This document shows, in pieces, positions 1 to 7,101 of a stretch of 7,101 nucleotides of DNA. The notes under the pieces were generated by a model, which did not search any database, was not told the DNA's origin, and saw only the letters and a list, made by a program, of their open reading frames with translations. The DNA lies in assembly GCA_030044455.1 (NCBI GenBank), contig JASHVU010000793.1, positions 1-7,101 of the forward strand, written 5' to 3'. The translations under genes and the position numbers were made by a program. Each line of letters starts with the position of its first letter. The first letter of the stretch is position 1. This DNA is from Acidobacteriaceae bacterium (GTDB taxonomy: Bacteria; Acidobacteriota; Terriglobia; Terriglobales; Acidobacteriaceae).

Positions 1-209
1 ATCAGCACCGTCTTGCCGGGCTTGATTTCGCCGGACTTCTCACCTGCCTCAATCATCGCCAGGCCGATGCGGTCTTTCACGCTCGACAACGGGTTCTGGC
101 TCTCCAGCTTGGCGACAACGGTCGCCGGCAGTCCGGCAGCCACACGGTTGAGCTTAACTAGGGGGGTCTTGCCAATCAATTCAGTTACATTCGCGGCAAT
201 GCGCGCCAT
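1..209 (-). CDS. cysK: Cysteine synthase (O-acetylserine sulfhydrylase), N-terminal part, cut by the window edge
   Basis: The first 69 residues are visible; the rest lies beyond base 1. The enzyme is a cytoplasmic PLP-dependent fold-type II protein that makes L-cysteine from O-acetylserine and sulfide. The opening [17 protein letters not shown] is the classic N-terminus of the cysteine synthase family. [11 protein letters not shown] (residues 39-49) holds the lysine (K45) that forms the Schiff base with PLP. The ATG at 209-207 is preceded by a strong Shine-Dalgarno sequence, so the start is well supported. The gene is divergent from the kinase-like gene. A cystathionine beta-synthase-like or CysM paralogue cannot be fully excluded from the N-terminus alone, but the sequence fits CysK best. 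Confidence 0.93.
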   Translation of the reverse strand, partial: MARIAANVTELIGKTPLVKLNRVAAGLPATVVAKLESQNPLSSVKDRIGLAMIEAGEKSGEIKPGKTVL

Positions 210-215
210 CGAAAT

Positions 216-222
216 CTCCTTT
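216..222 (-). promoter_or_regulatory. Ribosome binding site of cysK
   Basis: On the minus strand this reads AAAGGAG, six bases upstream of the ATG at 209. It is the clearest Shine-Dalgarno sequence in the window and fixes the cysK start. Confidence 0.8.
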
Positions 223-559
223 GCCGGGGAAAATGCGCCCGGAACGCTCAAAAATCGGATGTTGAGGGGAACGGTGCAGCTTGTCAGGGGGGAAAAAGCG
301 CGCGATCAGGCGCATATCGGCATCGGAGCTTGCACCAGGACGGTGTTAGCGACATCGACGCATACCAATAGCGTAGACCCGCGAGCCGGGGTGTGGCAAG
401 CGGATGGAAATGAAGATTGAAGCGATTGTGACCAAATTGCGAGGCGTGGCCCAGTATTGGCGGCCTCGGCGGCATCCCGACCCAATTCAGCGTCCTAAAA
501 TGGAGTCGATGCTGGAACGCCCCGGCAATGCGGAGGCAAGGCCCGTGCAGTGGTGCTTC
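223..559. other. Divergent intergenic region between cysK and the kinase-like gene
   Basis: This stretch of more than 300 bases holds no convincing gene. The open frames crossing it (for example 13-420 on plus and 284-475 on minus) give low-complexity translations with no recognisable motif, and one is antisense to cysK. It should contain the promoters of both flanking genes. For cysK, a minus-strand TTGCCA (394-399) lies 18 bases from a poor TACGCT (370-375); this is only a weak candidate. For the plus-strand gene, see the -10-like site at 496-501. I saw no strong dyad, riboswitch or leader peptide, but a T-box or SAM-type leader would need a covariance-model search. Confidence 0.5.
496..501 (+). 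promoter_or_regulatory. Possible -10 element upstream of the kinase-like gene
   Basis: TAAAAT matches the sigma-70 -10 consensus at five of six positions. It lies about 70 bases before the preferred start at 574. No recognisable -35 hexamer is found 16-18 bases upstream, so this is only a candidate. Confidence 0.25.
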
Positions 560-565
560 GAGGGG
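560..565 (+). promoter_or_regulatory. Ribosome binding site deciding the kinase-like gene start
   Basis: GAGGGG lies eight bases before the ATG at 574. The alternative GTG start at 550 would have GGAGG (532-536) thirteen bases upstream, which is too far for good spacing. The ATG is therefore preferred. Confidence 0.5.
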
Positions 566-573
566 TTGACGAG

Positions 574-1965
574 ATGAACACCGTGGAAGGTCTCACACAA
601 CTGGAAGGAAGCGTCGTCAATGGGCGATTTCGCCTTCTGCGCTGGCTGGGAGGTTCGAGAACTACCGCCGTTTATTTGACCGCGTTTGAAGACAAACCTC
701 CGCGCATGGCCGCGTTAAAGCTGACCGCGGTCAATGCACCTGATGCAGAGGTTCGCCTGACCGGCTGGGCTGCCGCCGCGCGGCTCTCTCATCCGAATCT
801 AATTGGCGTTATCGACTGCGGACGCTCTGAGATTGACGGTTGGGAGATTGTCTACCAGGCAATGGAGTACGCCGATGAGGTTCTCTCCGAAATACTTCCG
901 ACCCGGCCCTTGACCGACGATGAGGCGCGGGAAATGCTTGGCCCGGTATTAAATGTGCTGGAGTATCTGCACGCGCAAGGCTATGTGCACGGGCGGATCA
1001 AACCATCGAACCTCCTGGTTGTGAGCGACCGGCTGAAGCTCTCAGCTGATTGCATCGCCCTGGCGGCCGGGAGCCAGGTTAACCGGGCCGAGACCAGCGT
1101 GTATGACGCACCGGAACTTCTCCACGGTGCCGTAACACCTGCGCTGGATGTGTGGGCACTGGGCATGACGCTGGTGGCAGCACTTACCCAGAGACCCGCG
1201 CAGTGGGAGCGCGCGTATCAGGCTGAGCCGCTAATTCCGGCAGAAATTGCGGAGCCGTTTCAGCAAATCGTCCACGCCTGTTTGCGTGTGGACCCGGCCG
1301 AGCGGTGCACGCTCGATGAGGTAAAAGCCGCTCTCGAACCTGGATCGCCCCCTCTGTTTGTGGTGCGCAGACCGGAACAAACCAATCCCCTGGAACCAGC
1401 AAGATTCGCAGGAAGTTGGAAAGCAGCCCTCATTGCCCTGGCTGCGGTCGTGGTTGTGGCAGGGGCCGCGCTCATGGTCCGCAAGACGGAGTTTCCGGCG
1501 AATGGGACAAAGGGCGGAGAGCAGCAGACTGCGGCGGTCAGTAAGCAACAAACCCCAGCGACTGCTTCCGTTGCAGCATCGGTGCCCAAGACCGCGTCAG
1601 GTAAGCCATCGCCATTAGGCCGTGGCAGGCAGGCAGCACCGGAAACCAATGTTGAGGCTCCGCCGGCGTCAGTTTCGCGGGACGCCGAGGGCAGCGGCGT
1701 GTTGTTGCGTGTGAATCCTGAAGTGCTTCCCGCTGCGCAACAATCGATTCGCGGGGAGGTGAATGTGGGTGTGCGCGTCACCGTAGACACAGCGGGCAAC
1801 GTGACGGACGCCCAGCTTCAATCGCCGAGCGGAAGCAAGTACTTTAACCGCGTGGCCGTCGCCGCGGCGCGACAATGGAAGTTCGCGATTGGACCGGGCG
1901 GCGCGTGGCGGATACAGTTTCAATTCCGGCATGATGGCACCGACCTGAGGGCAACGCGCGAGTAG
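574..1965 (+). CDS. Membrane-anchored kinase-like protein (probable pseudokinase) fused to a TonB C-terminal domain
   Basis: The product has 463 residues from the ATG at 574, or 471 from the GTG at 550. Residues about 15-255 follow the bacterial Ser/Thr (Hanks-type) kinase fold. ARLSHPNLIGVID, YDAPEL (the APE motif) and DVWALG are clear, and a lysine in AALKL (K49) fits the VAIK position. The catalytic loop reads HGRIKPSN instead of HRDxKPxN, so the catalytic Asp is Arg. The glycine loop is degenerate (LGGSRTTAVY), the alpha-C Glu seems to be lost, and the DFG region reads ADCI, where the Asp may survive but Phe-Gly does not. A single hydrophobic helix (about 284-302) follows, then an Ala/Pro/Gln-rich linker (303-370). 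A TonB_C-like beta-alpha-beta domain (about 375-455) ends the protein, with GEVNVGVRVTVDTAGNVTDA and AAARQWKF. Inference: a cytosolic ligand- or protein-binding pseudokinase coupled to a periplasmic module. ATP binding and phosphotransfer are doubtful. Confidence 0.85.
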   Translation: MNTVEGLTQLEGSVVNGRFRLLRWLGGSRTTAVYLTAFEDKPPRMAALKLTAVNAPDAEVRLTGWAAAARLSHPNLIGVIDCGRSEIDGWEIVYQAMEYADEVLSEILPTRPLTDDEAREMLGPVLNVLEYLHAQGYVHGRIKPSNLLVVSDRLKLSADCIALAAGSQVNRAETSVYDAPELLHGAVTPALDVWALGMTLVAALTQRPAQWERAYQAEPLIPAEIAEPFQQIVHACLRVDPAERCTLDEVKAALEPGSPPLFVVRRPEQTNPLEPARFAGSWKAALIALAAVVVVAGAALMVRKTEFPANGTKGGEQQTAAVSKQQTPATASVAASVPKTASGKPSPLGRGRQAAPETNVEAPPASVSRDAEGSGVLLRVNPEVLPAAQQSIRGEVNVGVRVTVDTAGNVTDAQLQSPSGSKYFNRVAVAAARQWKFAIGPGGAWRIQFQFRHDGTDLRATRE

Positions 1966-1988
1966 TGGGCAGGCGAGTCAGCATTCTT

Positions 1989-2022
1989 GCGGGCCGCGCG
2001 ATCAGTTGATCGCGCGGCCCGC
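1989..2022. terminator. Perfect GC-rich dyad between convergent genes, probable bidirectional terminator
   Basis: Two exactly complementary 16-base arms (1989-2004 and 2007-2022) flank a GT centre; with a four-base loop this gives a 15-bp stem. It lies between the stop codons of the kinase-like gene (1965) and ppc (2045), which converge here, so it can fold in both transcripts. Neither side has a strong T-run (CCTGTCTT on plus), so it departs from the textbook intrinsic terminator. It may also act as a 3'-end stabiliser or need Rho. Confidence 0.7.
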
Positions 2023-2044
2023 CCTGTCTTCAGACACCGGAAAA

Positions 2045-4906
2045 TCAACCGGTATTCCTCAGCCCCGCAGAAATCCCGCTGATGGTCGCGGCGATGGCGC
2101 GGTTCACTTCAGGCGTGTCTTCGCCGGCGCGTTTGCGTCGCAGCATGTCCACCTGGATGAGGTGCATGGGATCGACGTAGGGATTGCGCAGCTTGATGGA
2201 GCGCGCCAGCACCTGGTTGGACTGGAGCAGTTCTTTTTGGTCAGTTACCGCGAGAACGGCTCTCACGCTGCGATGGAACTCCGCTTCGAACATATCGTAG
2301 ACGCGCTCGCGGAGGCTCGCGTCTGGAACCAGAGCAGAGTAAAGTCGCGCAGTGGCGAGGTCGACCTTGCCCAGCGCCATTTCGACGTTTCGAATAAGAT
2401 CAATGAAGAGGGGAAACTCACTGGCCATGGTGTGCAGTAGGGTAAGTTTGTCGCTTGAGGGCGCGGCGGTTTCGCCCAGGTACTGTTGCACGGCGTAGCC
2501 CACGCCGAACCACGCAGGCACCAGGAGTCGCGACTGCGTCCAGCCGAAAACCCAGGGAATGGCGCGGAGATCGGAGAGCTGAAGCGAAGAATTGCGGCGC
2601 GCGGGGCGCGAGCCGATCTTGGCATTCTCAAGCTCGCCGACGGGCGTGGACTGCTCAAAGTAAGTAACGACGCCTGCGTCTTCGAGAATGTGTTTGCGAT
2701 AGAAGCCGTAGGAGAGTTCCGACAGCTCGTTGAACGCGGATTCCCACTCGGGTTTGAGCACTCCGGTAAAATGCCCTTTTGGATCGCGCGCGTTAGGTCT
2801 TGCAAGCGCATCGAGCGATGCGGCGATCATCAGTTCAAGGTTGCGCTCCGCCAGAACTTCGTCGGCGTATTTGAAGTTGAGCACCTCGCCCTGCTCGGTG
2901 ATGCGAAGCTGACCGTCGAAAGAGTCGATGGGCTGGGCAAAAATGGCGCGATGCGTGGGCCCACCTCCGCGGCCAACCGTGCCGCCGCGGCCATGGAATA
3001 AACGCAGCTTGATGCCGGCCTCGCGCGCCACCGCGTGCAGATCGCGATGGGCGCGGAAGATCTCCCACGTCGAGGTCAACATTCCGCCGTCTTTATTCGA
3101 ATCGGAATAGCCGAGCATGACTTCCTGCCAGTCGCCCCAGCTGGCAATCAACTTGCGATAGTCCGGTCGTTTCCAAAGATCGCGACACACGCCGGGCGCG
3201 TTGCGCAGATCTTCGATCGATTCAAAAAGTGGAACCGGCATCAACCCAGGATCGTCGTCGGAGCCCTCGACGTGCACTCCGCCGAGGCGCGCCAGGCGGA
3301 CCACGGCCAGCACATCGTCAACGTTCGATGCGCCGCTGATGACGTACTGGTGAATGGACTCGGGAGAACAGCCTTCTTTCACCTCGGCAATGACGCGAAA
3401 GGTTTCAAGCACGCTCGAAGTTTGCCGAGAGAGACCGCTGGGCAATGACGGCGCGACAGTGTCTGAGATCGCTTCCTGCAATGCCACTGTGTGGACTCGC
3501 GCATGTTGCCTGACGTCGAGCGTGTGCAGATGCAGGCCGAAGGTGCGCACCTGGAGGATAAGCGGATCGATGAGCGTGCGGGCGATGCGAATACCGCCGT
3601 TGGCTGAGAGCGAAGCACGAAGGGTTTCGAGATCGTCGAGGAACTCCTGCGCGGAACCGTAGGCGGGCAGCGCCTGGGTGAGTTTCTCGTGCTCGCGCGA
3701 CAGGGTGAAGGGCGTGACCGGCAACGCAGCGCCGCGCGTATGCGGCTGGCCTGTTTCCCCGAGCGTGCGCTGGATGCGGGCCTTGAGGCAGATCCCGAAG
3801 CGGCGATAGTACTCAAACTCGTATTGCGCGCCAAAGACCTGCGACTCAGGCGTGTGCACCTGGGCCACGTAGCCATTCAGTCGCGCCAGCAGTTCATCGC
3901 CCACCGGCCGCTGCTGCGCGCTGCTGGTAAGCAGATCGATGATGATGTCGAGCCGGCGCTGATAATGGAGCAGCAGATGGCCGCGGGCGAGCTGGATGGC
4001 GTCGCGTGTTACATCCGGCGTAACAAAGGGATTGCCGTCGCGGTCACCGCCGATCCACGAACCGAAGCGCAGCACCAGCGGCAATTCGTGCGGTTCGATG
4101 TCAAGATCGTAGGCAGCGCGCAATGCTTCTGAAATTTCGCGATAAAGGCCGGGCAGAGTTTCAAAGATTGAGACGTCGTAATAGTCGAGGCCCATCTTGA
4201 TTTCGTCGTAGACAGTAGGCCGGCGCGAGCGAACCTCGTCCGTCTGCCAGAGGCTCGTGATCTCAGCCAGCACGAGCTGCTCAAGGTCGGCGAGATCCTG
4301 CTCGGGGATGGGGATACGATCGAGTGCCTCAAGGAATTCCCCAATGCGGCGGCGTTTGAACATTACCGTGCGGCGCGCAGCCTCAGTCGGGTGCGCGGTG
4401 AACACGGGGACGATGAGAACGCGGCGCAGCCATTCGACGGCTTCGCTGGCGCCGATGCCCACGCGCCGCATTTCGCACAAAGTGCCTTCAAGAGACCCGC
4501 GCTGGCGGCCAGCCTGACCGCTCAAGCGCAACGCCACACGGCGGCGCTTGCGGTGGTTCGTTTCGGCAAGATTGATGAGCTCGAAGTAGAAGGCGAAGGC
4601 CCGCGTCAGCAGAAGCGCTCTCTCCGCAGGGATGGAGTGAACCAGTTCGAGAGCGGCGGCGCCATGACGGGCGGCATCCTCATCGCGGCCATGCGCTTCG
4701 GCATCGCGGCGGCGGATGGTTCCCTGGCGCAGCGCTTCAACGTGCGAAAAAAGATCGTCGCCGGCCTGCTCGCGCAGCACTTCGCCCAGCAGCATGCCCA
4801 GCGAACGCACGTCGCGCCGCAACGGAGCTTCTTTCAAATCACCGGTTTGGGCTTCAAGTTCGGCGAGCCGTTGCGACCAGCTCTCGGGGTTCCATAAAAG
4901 GGTCAT
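2045..4906 (-). CDS. ppc: Phosphoenolpyruvate carboxylase
   Basis: The 953-residue product is full length (E. coli Ppc has 883). It carboxylates phosphoenolpyruvate with bicarbonate to oxaloacetate in the cytoplasm, replenishing the TCA cycle. VFTAHPTEAARRT carries catalytic His172 (E. coli His138). SWIGGDRDGNPFVT is at 283-296, MLGYSDSNKDGG at 597-608 with Lys605, and FHGRGGTVGRGGGP at 637-650 with His638 and Arg646 (E. coli His579 and Arg587). FGWTQSR (787-793) and the terminal SGLRNTG-type motif (here SAGLRNTG) are present. The residues corresponding to the E. coli aspartate-inhibitor site appear retained: Arg646, Lys847 (VEMALGKVD), Arg907 (KLRNPY) and Asn951. Feedback inhibition by aspartate or malate is therefore plausible. 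The extra length is spread over loops such as about 380-403. No key residue is missing. The ATG at 4906 has little Shine-Dalgarno support. tag lies 34 bases upstream on the same strand. Confidence 0.97.
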   Translation of the reverse strand: MTLLWNPESWSQRLAELEAQTGDLKEAPLRRDVRSLGMLLGEVLREQAGDDLFSHVEALRQGTIRRRDAEAHGRDEDAARHGAAALELVHSIPAERALLLTRAFAFYFELINLAETNHRKRRRVALRLSGQAGRQRGSLEGTLCEMRRVGIGASEAVEWLRRVLIVPVFTAHPTEAARRTVMFKRRRIGEFLEALDRIPIPEQDLADLEQLVLAEITSLWQTDEVRSRRPTVYDEIKMGLDYYDVSIFETLPGLYREISEALRAAYDLDIEPHELPLVLRFGSWIGGDRDGNPFVTPDVTRDAIQLARGHLLLHYQRRLDIIIDLLTSSAQQRPVGDELLARLNGYVAQVHTPESQVFGAQYEFEYYRRFGICLKARIQRTLGETGQPHTRGAALPVTPFTLSREHEKLTQALPAYGSAQEFLDDLETLRASLSANGGIRIARTLIDPLILQVRTFGLHLHTLDVRQHARVHTVALQEAISDTVAPSLPSGLSRQTSSVLETFRVIAEVKEGCSPESIHQYVISGASNVDDVLAVVRLARLGGVHVEGSDDDPGLMPVPLFESIEDLRNAPGVCRDLWKRPDYRKLIASWGDWQEVMLGYSDSNKDGGMLTSTWEIFRAHRDLHAVAREAGIKLRLFHGRGGTVGRGGGPTHRAIFAQPIDSFDGQLRITEQGEVLNFKYADEVLAERNLELMIAASLDALARPNARDPKGHFTGVLKPEWESAFNELSELSYGFYRKHILEDAGVVTYFEQSTPVGELENAKIGSRPARRNSSLQLSDLRAIPWVFGWTQSRLLVPAWFGVGYAVQQYLGETAAPSSDKLTLLHTMASEFPLFIDLIRNVEMALGKVDLATARLYSALVPDASLRERVYDMFEAEFHRSVRAVLAVTDQKELLQSNQVLARSIKLRNPYVDPMHLIQVDMLRRKRAGEDTPEVNRAIAATISGISAGLRNTG

Positions 4907-4940
4907 CCTAATTCGATTATGCCTGATGGAAAACGGGCGA
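4907..4940 (-). promoter_or_regulatory. Short tag-ppc spacer with a -10-like hexamer
   Basis: The 34-base spacer reads toward ppc and contains CATAAT, which ends about ten bases before the ppc ATG. Only AGG directly abuts the start, so a standard Shine-Dalgarno sequence is missing. Either ppc is translated from the tag transcript, or a promoter here gives a near-leaderless mRNA. There is no good -35 hexamer (CTGATC at about the right distance matches poorly). Confidence 0.2.
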
Positions 4941-5552
4941 TCAGCGGCGGAAGCATGTGGGATCGTGGTCGTTCACCATACCGGCAGCCTGCATAAACGC
5001 ATAAACAATCACCGGGCCAACGAATTTGAACCCGCGCTTCTTAAGCTGCTTCGACATTTCCTGGGCGAGCGGCGTTTGCGCGGGGGTAGCGCCGGTCTCC
5101 AGACCGGCTGTACGGAGGGTCTCCGGACCCTCCGCCGGGAAGGGCACATTAACTGCTTCGGCATTTCGATTTCCCACGATGCCCCAAAGAAACTTCGCAA
5201 AATCCTCACTCGATTTCTGCATGTCAATGTAGATGCGTGCGGCCTGGATGGTAGCTTCGATCTTCGCCCGCGAGCGAATAATGCCCTGGTTTTGGAGGAG
5301 TTTCTCGATATCGGAGCTGCCGAAGCGCGCTACCTTTGCCGGATCGAACCCTTTGAAGGCTTTGCGAAAGGCCTCGCGTTTACGAAGTACGGCGATCCAC
5401 GAGAGCCCGGCCTGAAATCCTTCAAGCATGAGCAGTTCCCAGAGGGCGCGACTGTCGCGCACCAGCACGCCCCACTCGGTGTCGTGATACTCGCGGAGCA
5501 GCGGATCGCTCTCAGCCCATGCGCAACGGGATTTGACGGAGTTGGCGGGCAT
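4941..5552 (-). CDS. tag: DNA-3-methyladenine glycosylase I
   Basis: The 203-residue product excises 3-methyladenine from alkylated DNA, starting base excision repair. RCAWAESDPLLREYHDTEWG matches the Tag N-terminus. Cys10, His23, His196 and Cys200 (NDHDPTC) correspond to the four zinc ligands of E. coli Tag (Cys4, His17, His175, Cys179). LEGFQAGLSW holds Glu44, equivalent to E. coli Glu38, which contacts the base. GIIRSRAKIEA and LKKRGFKFVGP are also diagnostic. The protein is about 16 residues longer than the E. coli enzyme. The difference coincides with residues 139-159, which are encoded by a tandem hairpin repeat (separate entry) in a loop before the last helices; all active-site motifs lie outside it. 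The ATG at 5552 has no Shine-Dalgarno sequence, but no better start exists before Cys10. ppc follows after 34 bases. Confidence 0.95.
   Translation of the reverse strand: MPANSVKSRCAWAESDPLLREYHDTEWGVLVRDSRALWELLMLEGFQAGLSWIAVLRKREAFRKAFKGFDPAKVARFGSSDIEKLLQNQGIIRSRAKIEATIQAARIYIDMQKSSEDFAKFLWGIVGNRNAEAVNVPFPAEGPETLRTAGLETGATPAQTPLAQEMSKQLKKRGFKFVGPVIVYAFMQAAGMVNDHDPTCFRR
5076..5140. repeat. Tandem hairpin interspersed repeat lying in frame inside tag
   Basis: Two adjacent dyads are visible. gccggtctccagaccggc (5091-5108) is a perfect palindrome with 8-base arms. Five bases on, 5113-5134 has 9-base arms (cggagggtc/gaccctccg) around a tccg loop. The motif pair resembles short intergenic repeats I recall from acidobacterial genomes. 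On the minus strand it reads through without a stop, encoding Tag residues about 139-159 (PAEGPETLRTAGLETGATPA). The outer boundaries are approximate. Confidence 0.75.
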
Positions 5553-5658
5553 GGGTTGATGGTATATGGTCGAGGCGAGTGATGCCGGACTACGAAGATT
5601 CGGGTTGCCAAATTAACTCTTCGCACTCGGCAATGAACGCGCCGAACAATATTCTCAC
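5553..5658. other. Spacer between the redoxin gene and tag
   Basis: These 106 bases are more AT-rich than their surroundings (for example caatattctcactta) and hold no gene. This is the largest gap in the minus-strand series, so it is where a terminator for the redoxin gene or a promoter for tag would be expected. A TATACC-like hexamer lies close to the tag start, but no matching -35 is seen. Confidence 0.4.
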
Positions 5659-6213
5659 TTAGCCCGCGCCAATCAACTTCAGGTAATCCGGTTCGTCGGC
5701 GATCGACTGATAGCGGAAGCCTCTCACGATCCTGCGGTCCTTCAGGAAAAATATTCCCGGCATTTGATGCGCGTCTTCCTGGAAGCTGCCGATTCCATAT
5801 TTGCGCAGTGCTCCTGAGAGCCAGCCTTTCCAGACCGACGCGCTGAGCAGATGCAGAAATGGGTTCTTTCGCCCCAGACCGAACACAGGATTCTGGTAGA
5901 GCGTTGCGTCGGGGTTGCTGACGCGCTCAACATGAGAGAGATTGTAGTAGTCAAAGTAAAGCTTGGCCCGCTCGGGCGTGCCAAGATGCACGAAGACTGG
6001 ATTTGCGCCCTTTGCCGCGATCTGCGCTTGAATCTGCGAGACCTGGTCGAGAGCCTGCCGGCAAAATGCGCAGTTGAAGTGACGAAGAAAAATGAGCAGA
6101 ACGGGAGATTCTTCCACAATCTCGATCAATGATCGACCGAAGTCGGTTTTGTATTCGCTAAGAACTGCGGCCAGTTCTTCTTGCTCTGCGAGATGGGTTG
6201 ATCCTTGAGGCAT
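5659..6213 (-). CDS. Peroxiredoxin-like (AhpC/TSA_2, SelL-related) thioredoxin-fold protein
   Basis: The 184-residue product begins with a helical segment. A beta strand (PVLLIFLRHFNCAFCRQ, 37-53) then places a CxxC pair, Cys48 and Cys51, at the start of a helix, as in thioredoxin-fold redox proteins. FLRHFxCxFCR is typical of the AhpC-TSA_2 (PF13911) family, related to SelL and PRXL2. The later strand PGIFFLKDRRIVRGFRY (152-168) is the cis-Pro/beta-hairpin part of the fold. There is no signal peptide, so it is probably cytoplasmic. It is likely a thiol peroxidase or disulfide reductase; the substrate is unknown. The ATG at 6213 has an AAAGAG-like site four bases upstream, weak but usable. 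The ABC-F stop lies 33 bases upstream on the same strand, suggesting co-transcription. The family call rests on motif recognition. Confidence 0.8.
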   Translation of the reverse strand: MPQGSTHLAEQEELAAVLSEYKTDFGRSLIEIVEESPVLLIFLRHFNCAFCRQALDQVSQIQAQIAAKGANPVFVHLGTPERAKLYFDYYNLSHVERVSNPDATLYQNPVFGLGRKNPFLHLLSASVWKGWLSGALRKYGIGSFQEDAHQMPGIFFLKDRRIVRGFRYQSIADEPDYLKLIGAG

Positions 6214-6246
6214 CGGGCTCTTTCAGCATAGCCCGGATGGGGAAGC

Positions 6247-7101
<855 letters not shown>

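Noticed and set aside
13..420. Plus-strand 135-residue open frame at the left edge
   Set aside because: It is antisense to cysK over its first half and then runs through the intergenic region; its translation has no recognisable motif, and the cysK frame is unmistakable.
574..1340. Active Ser/Thr protein kinase
   Set aside because: The catalytic Asp of HRD is replaced by Arg and the glycine loop and DFG region are degenerate, so an active kinase is unlikely, though not disproved.
1260..1799. Minus-strand 179-residue open frame
   Set aside because: It is antisense to the kinase-like gene across its membrane and linker segments; the composition is low-complexity and no domain is seen.
5091..5134. 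Tandem palindromes considered as a CRISPR array or an attenuator
   Set aside because: There are only two different dyads, no regular repeat-spacer structure, and they lie inside the tag coding frame.
4716..5582. Plus-strand 288-residue open frame
   Set aside because: It lies opposite the N-terminal end of ppc and all of tag, both of which show clear family motifs. Long antisense frames are expected in GC-rich DNA.
5605..5633. ttgcc/ggcaa inverted repeat between the redoxin gene and tag as a terminator
   Set aside because: Only five-base arms around a 19-base loop with no T-run; this is easily chance.

Overview
The window looks like a chromosomal segment of an acidobacterium (Acidobacteriota, probably class Terriglobia). 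The basis is GC-rich coding DNA, a kinase-like protein fused to a TonB C-terminal domain, and dyad-bearing interspersed repeats (for example gccggtctccagaccggc and aggggctgaagcccc) of a kind I recall as common in acidobacterial genomes. The assignment is inference, since no rRNA or other marker is present.

Layout. The left edge carries the 5' part of cysK (cysteine synthase) on the minus strand. A 364-base divergent intergenic region separates it from a plus-strand gene for a membrane protein with a cytoplasmic Ser/Thr kinase-like domain, one transmembrane helix and a TonB_C domain. The kinase domain has lost its HRD catalytic aspartate, so it is probably a pseudokinase. This gene converges on ppc (phosphoenolpyruvate carboxylase, complete and apparently functional), with a perfect 16-bp dyad between the two stop codons that probably terminates both. 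Upstream of ppc, on the same minus strand, come tag (3-methyladenine DNA glycosylase I), a CxxC peroxiredoxin-like AhpC/TSA_2 protein, and the 3' part of an ABC-F ATPase gene running off the right edge.

The four minus-strand genes are collinear (ABC-F, redoxin, tag, ppc). Gaps are about 33, 106 and 34 bases, so ABC-F/redoxin and tag/ppc are plausible transcription pairs. They do not form one pathway: they cover ribosome-associated ATPase function, redox defence, alkylation repair and anaplerotic CO2 fixation.

The most notable features are the pseudokinase-TonB fusion and repeat-type DNA read in frame inside two of the genes. In tag a tandem hairpin element encodes about 21 residues of a surface loop. 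In the ABC-F gene roughly 170 bases of repeat-like DNA encode much of the linker before the C-terminal domain. I found no transposase, CRISPR array, tRNA or rRNA, and no clearly new defence or biosynthetic system.
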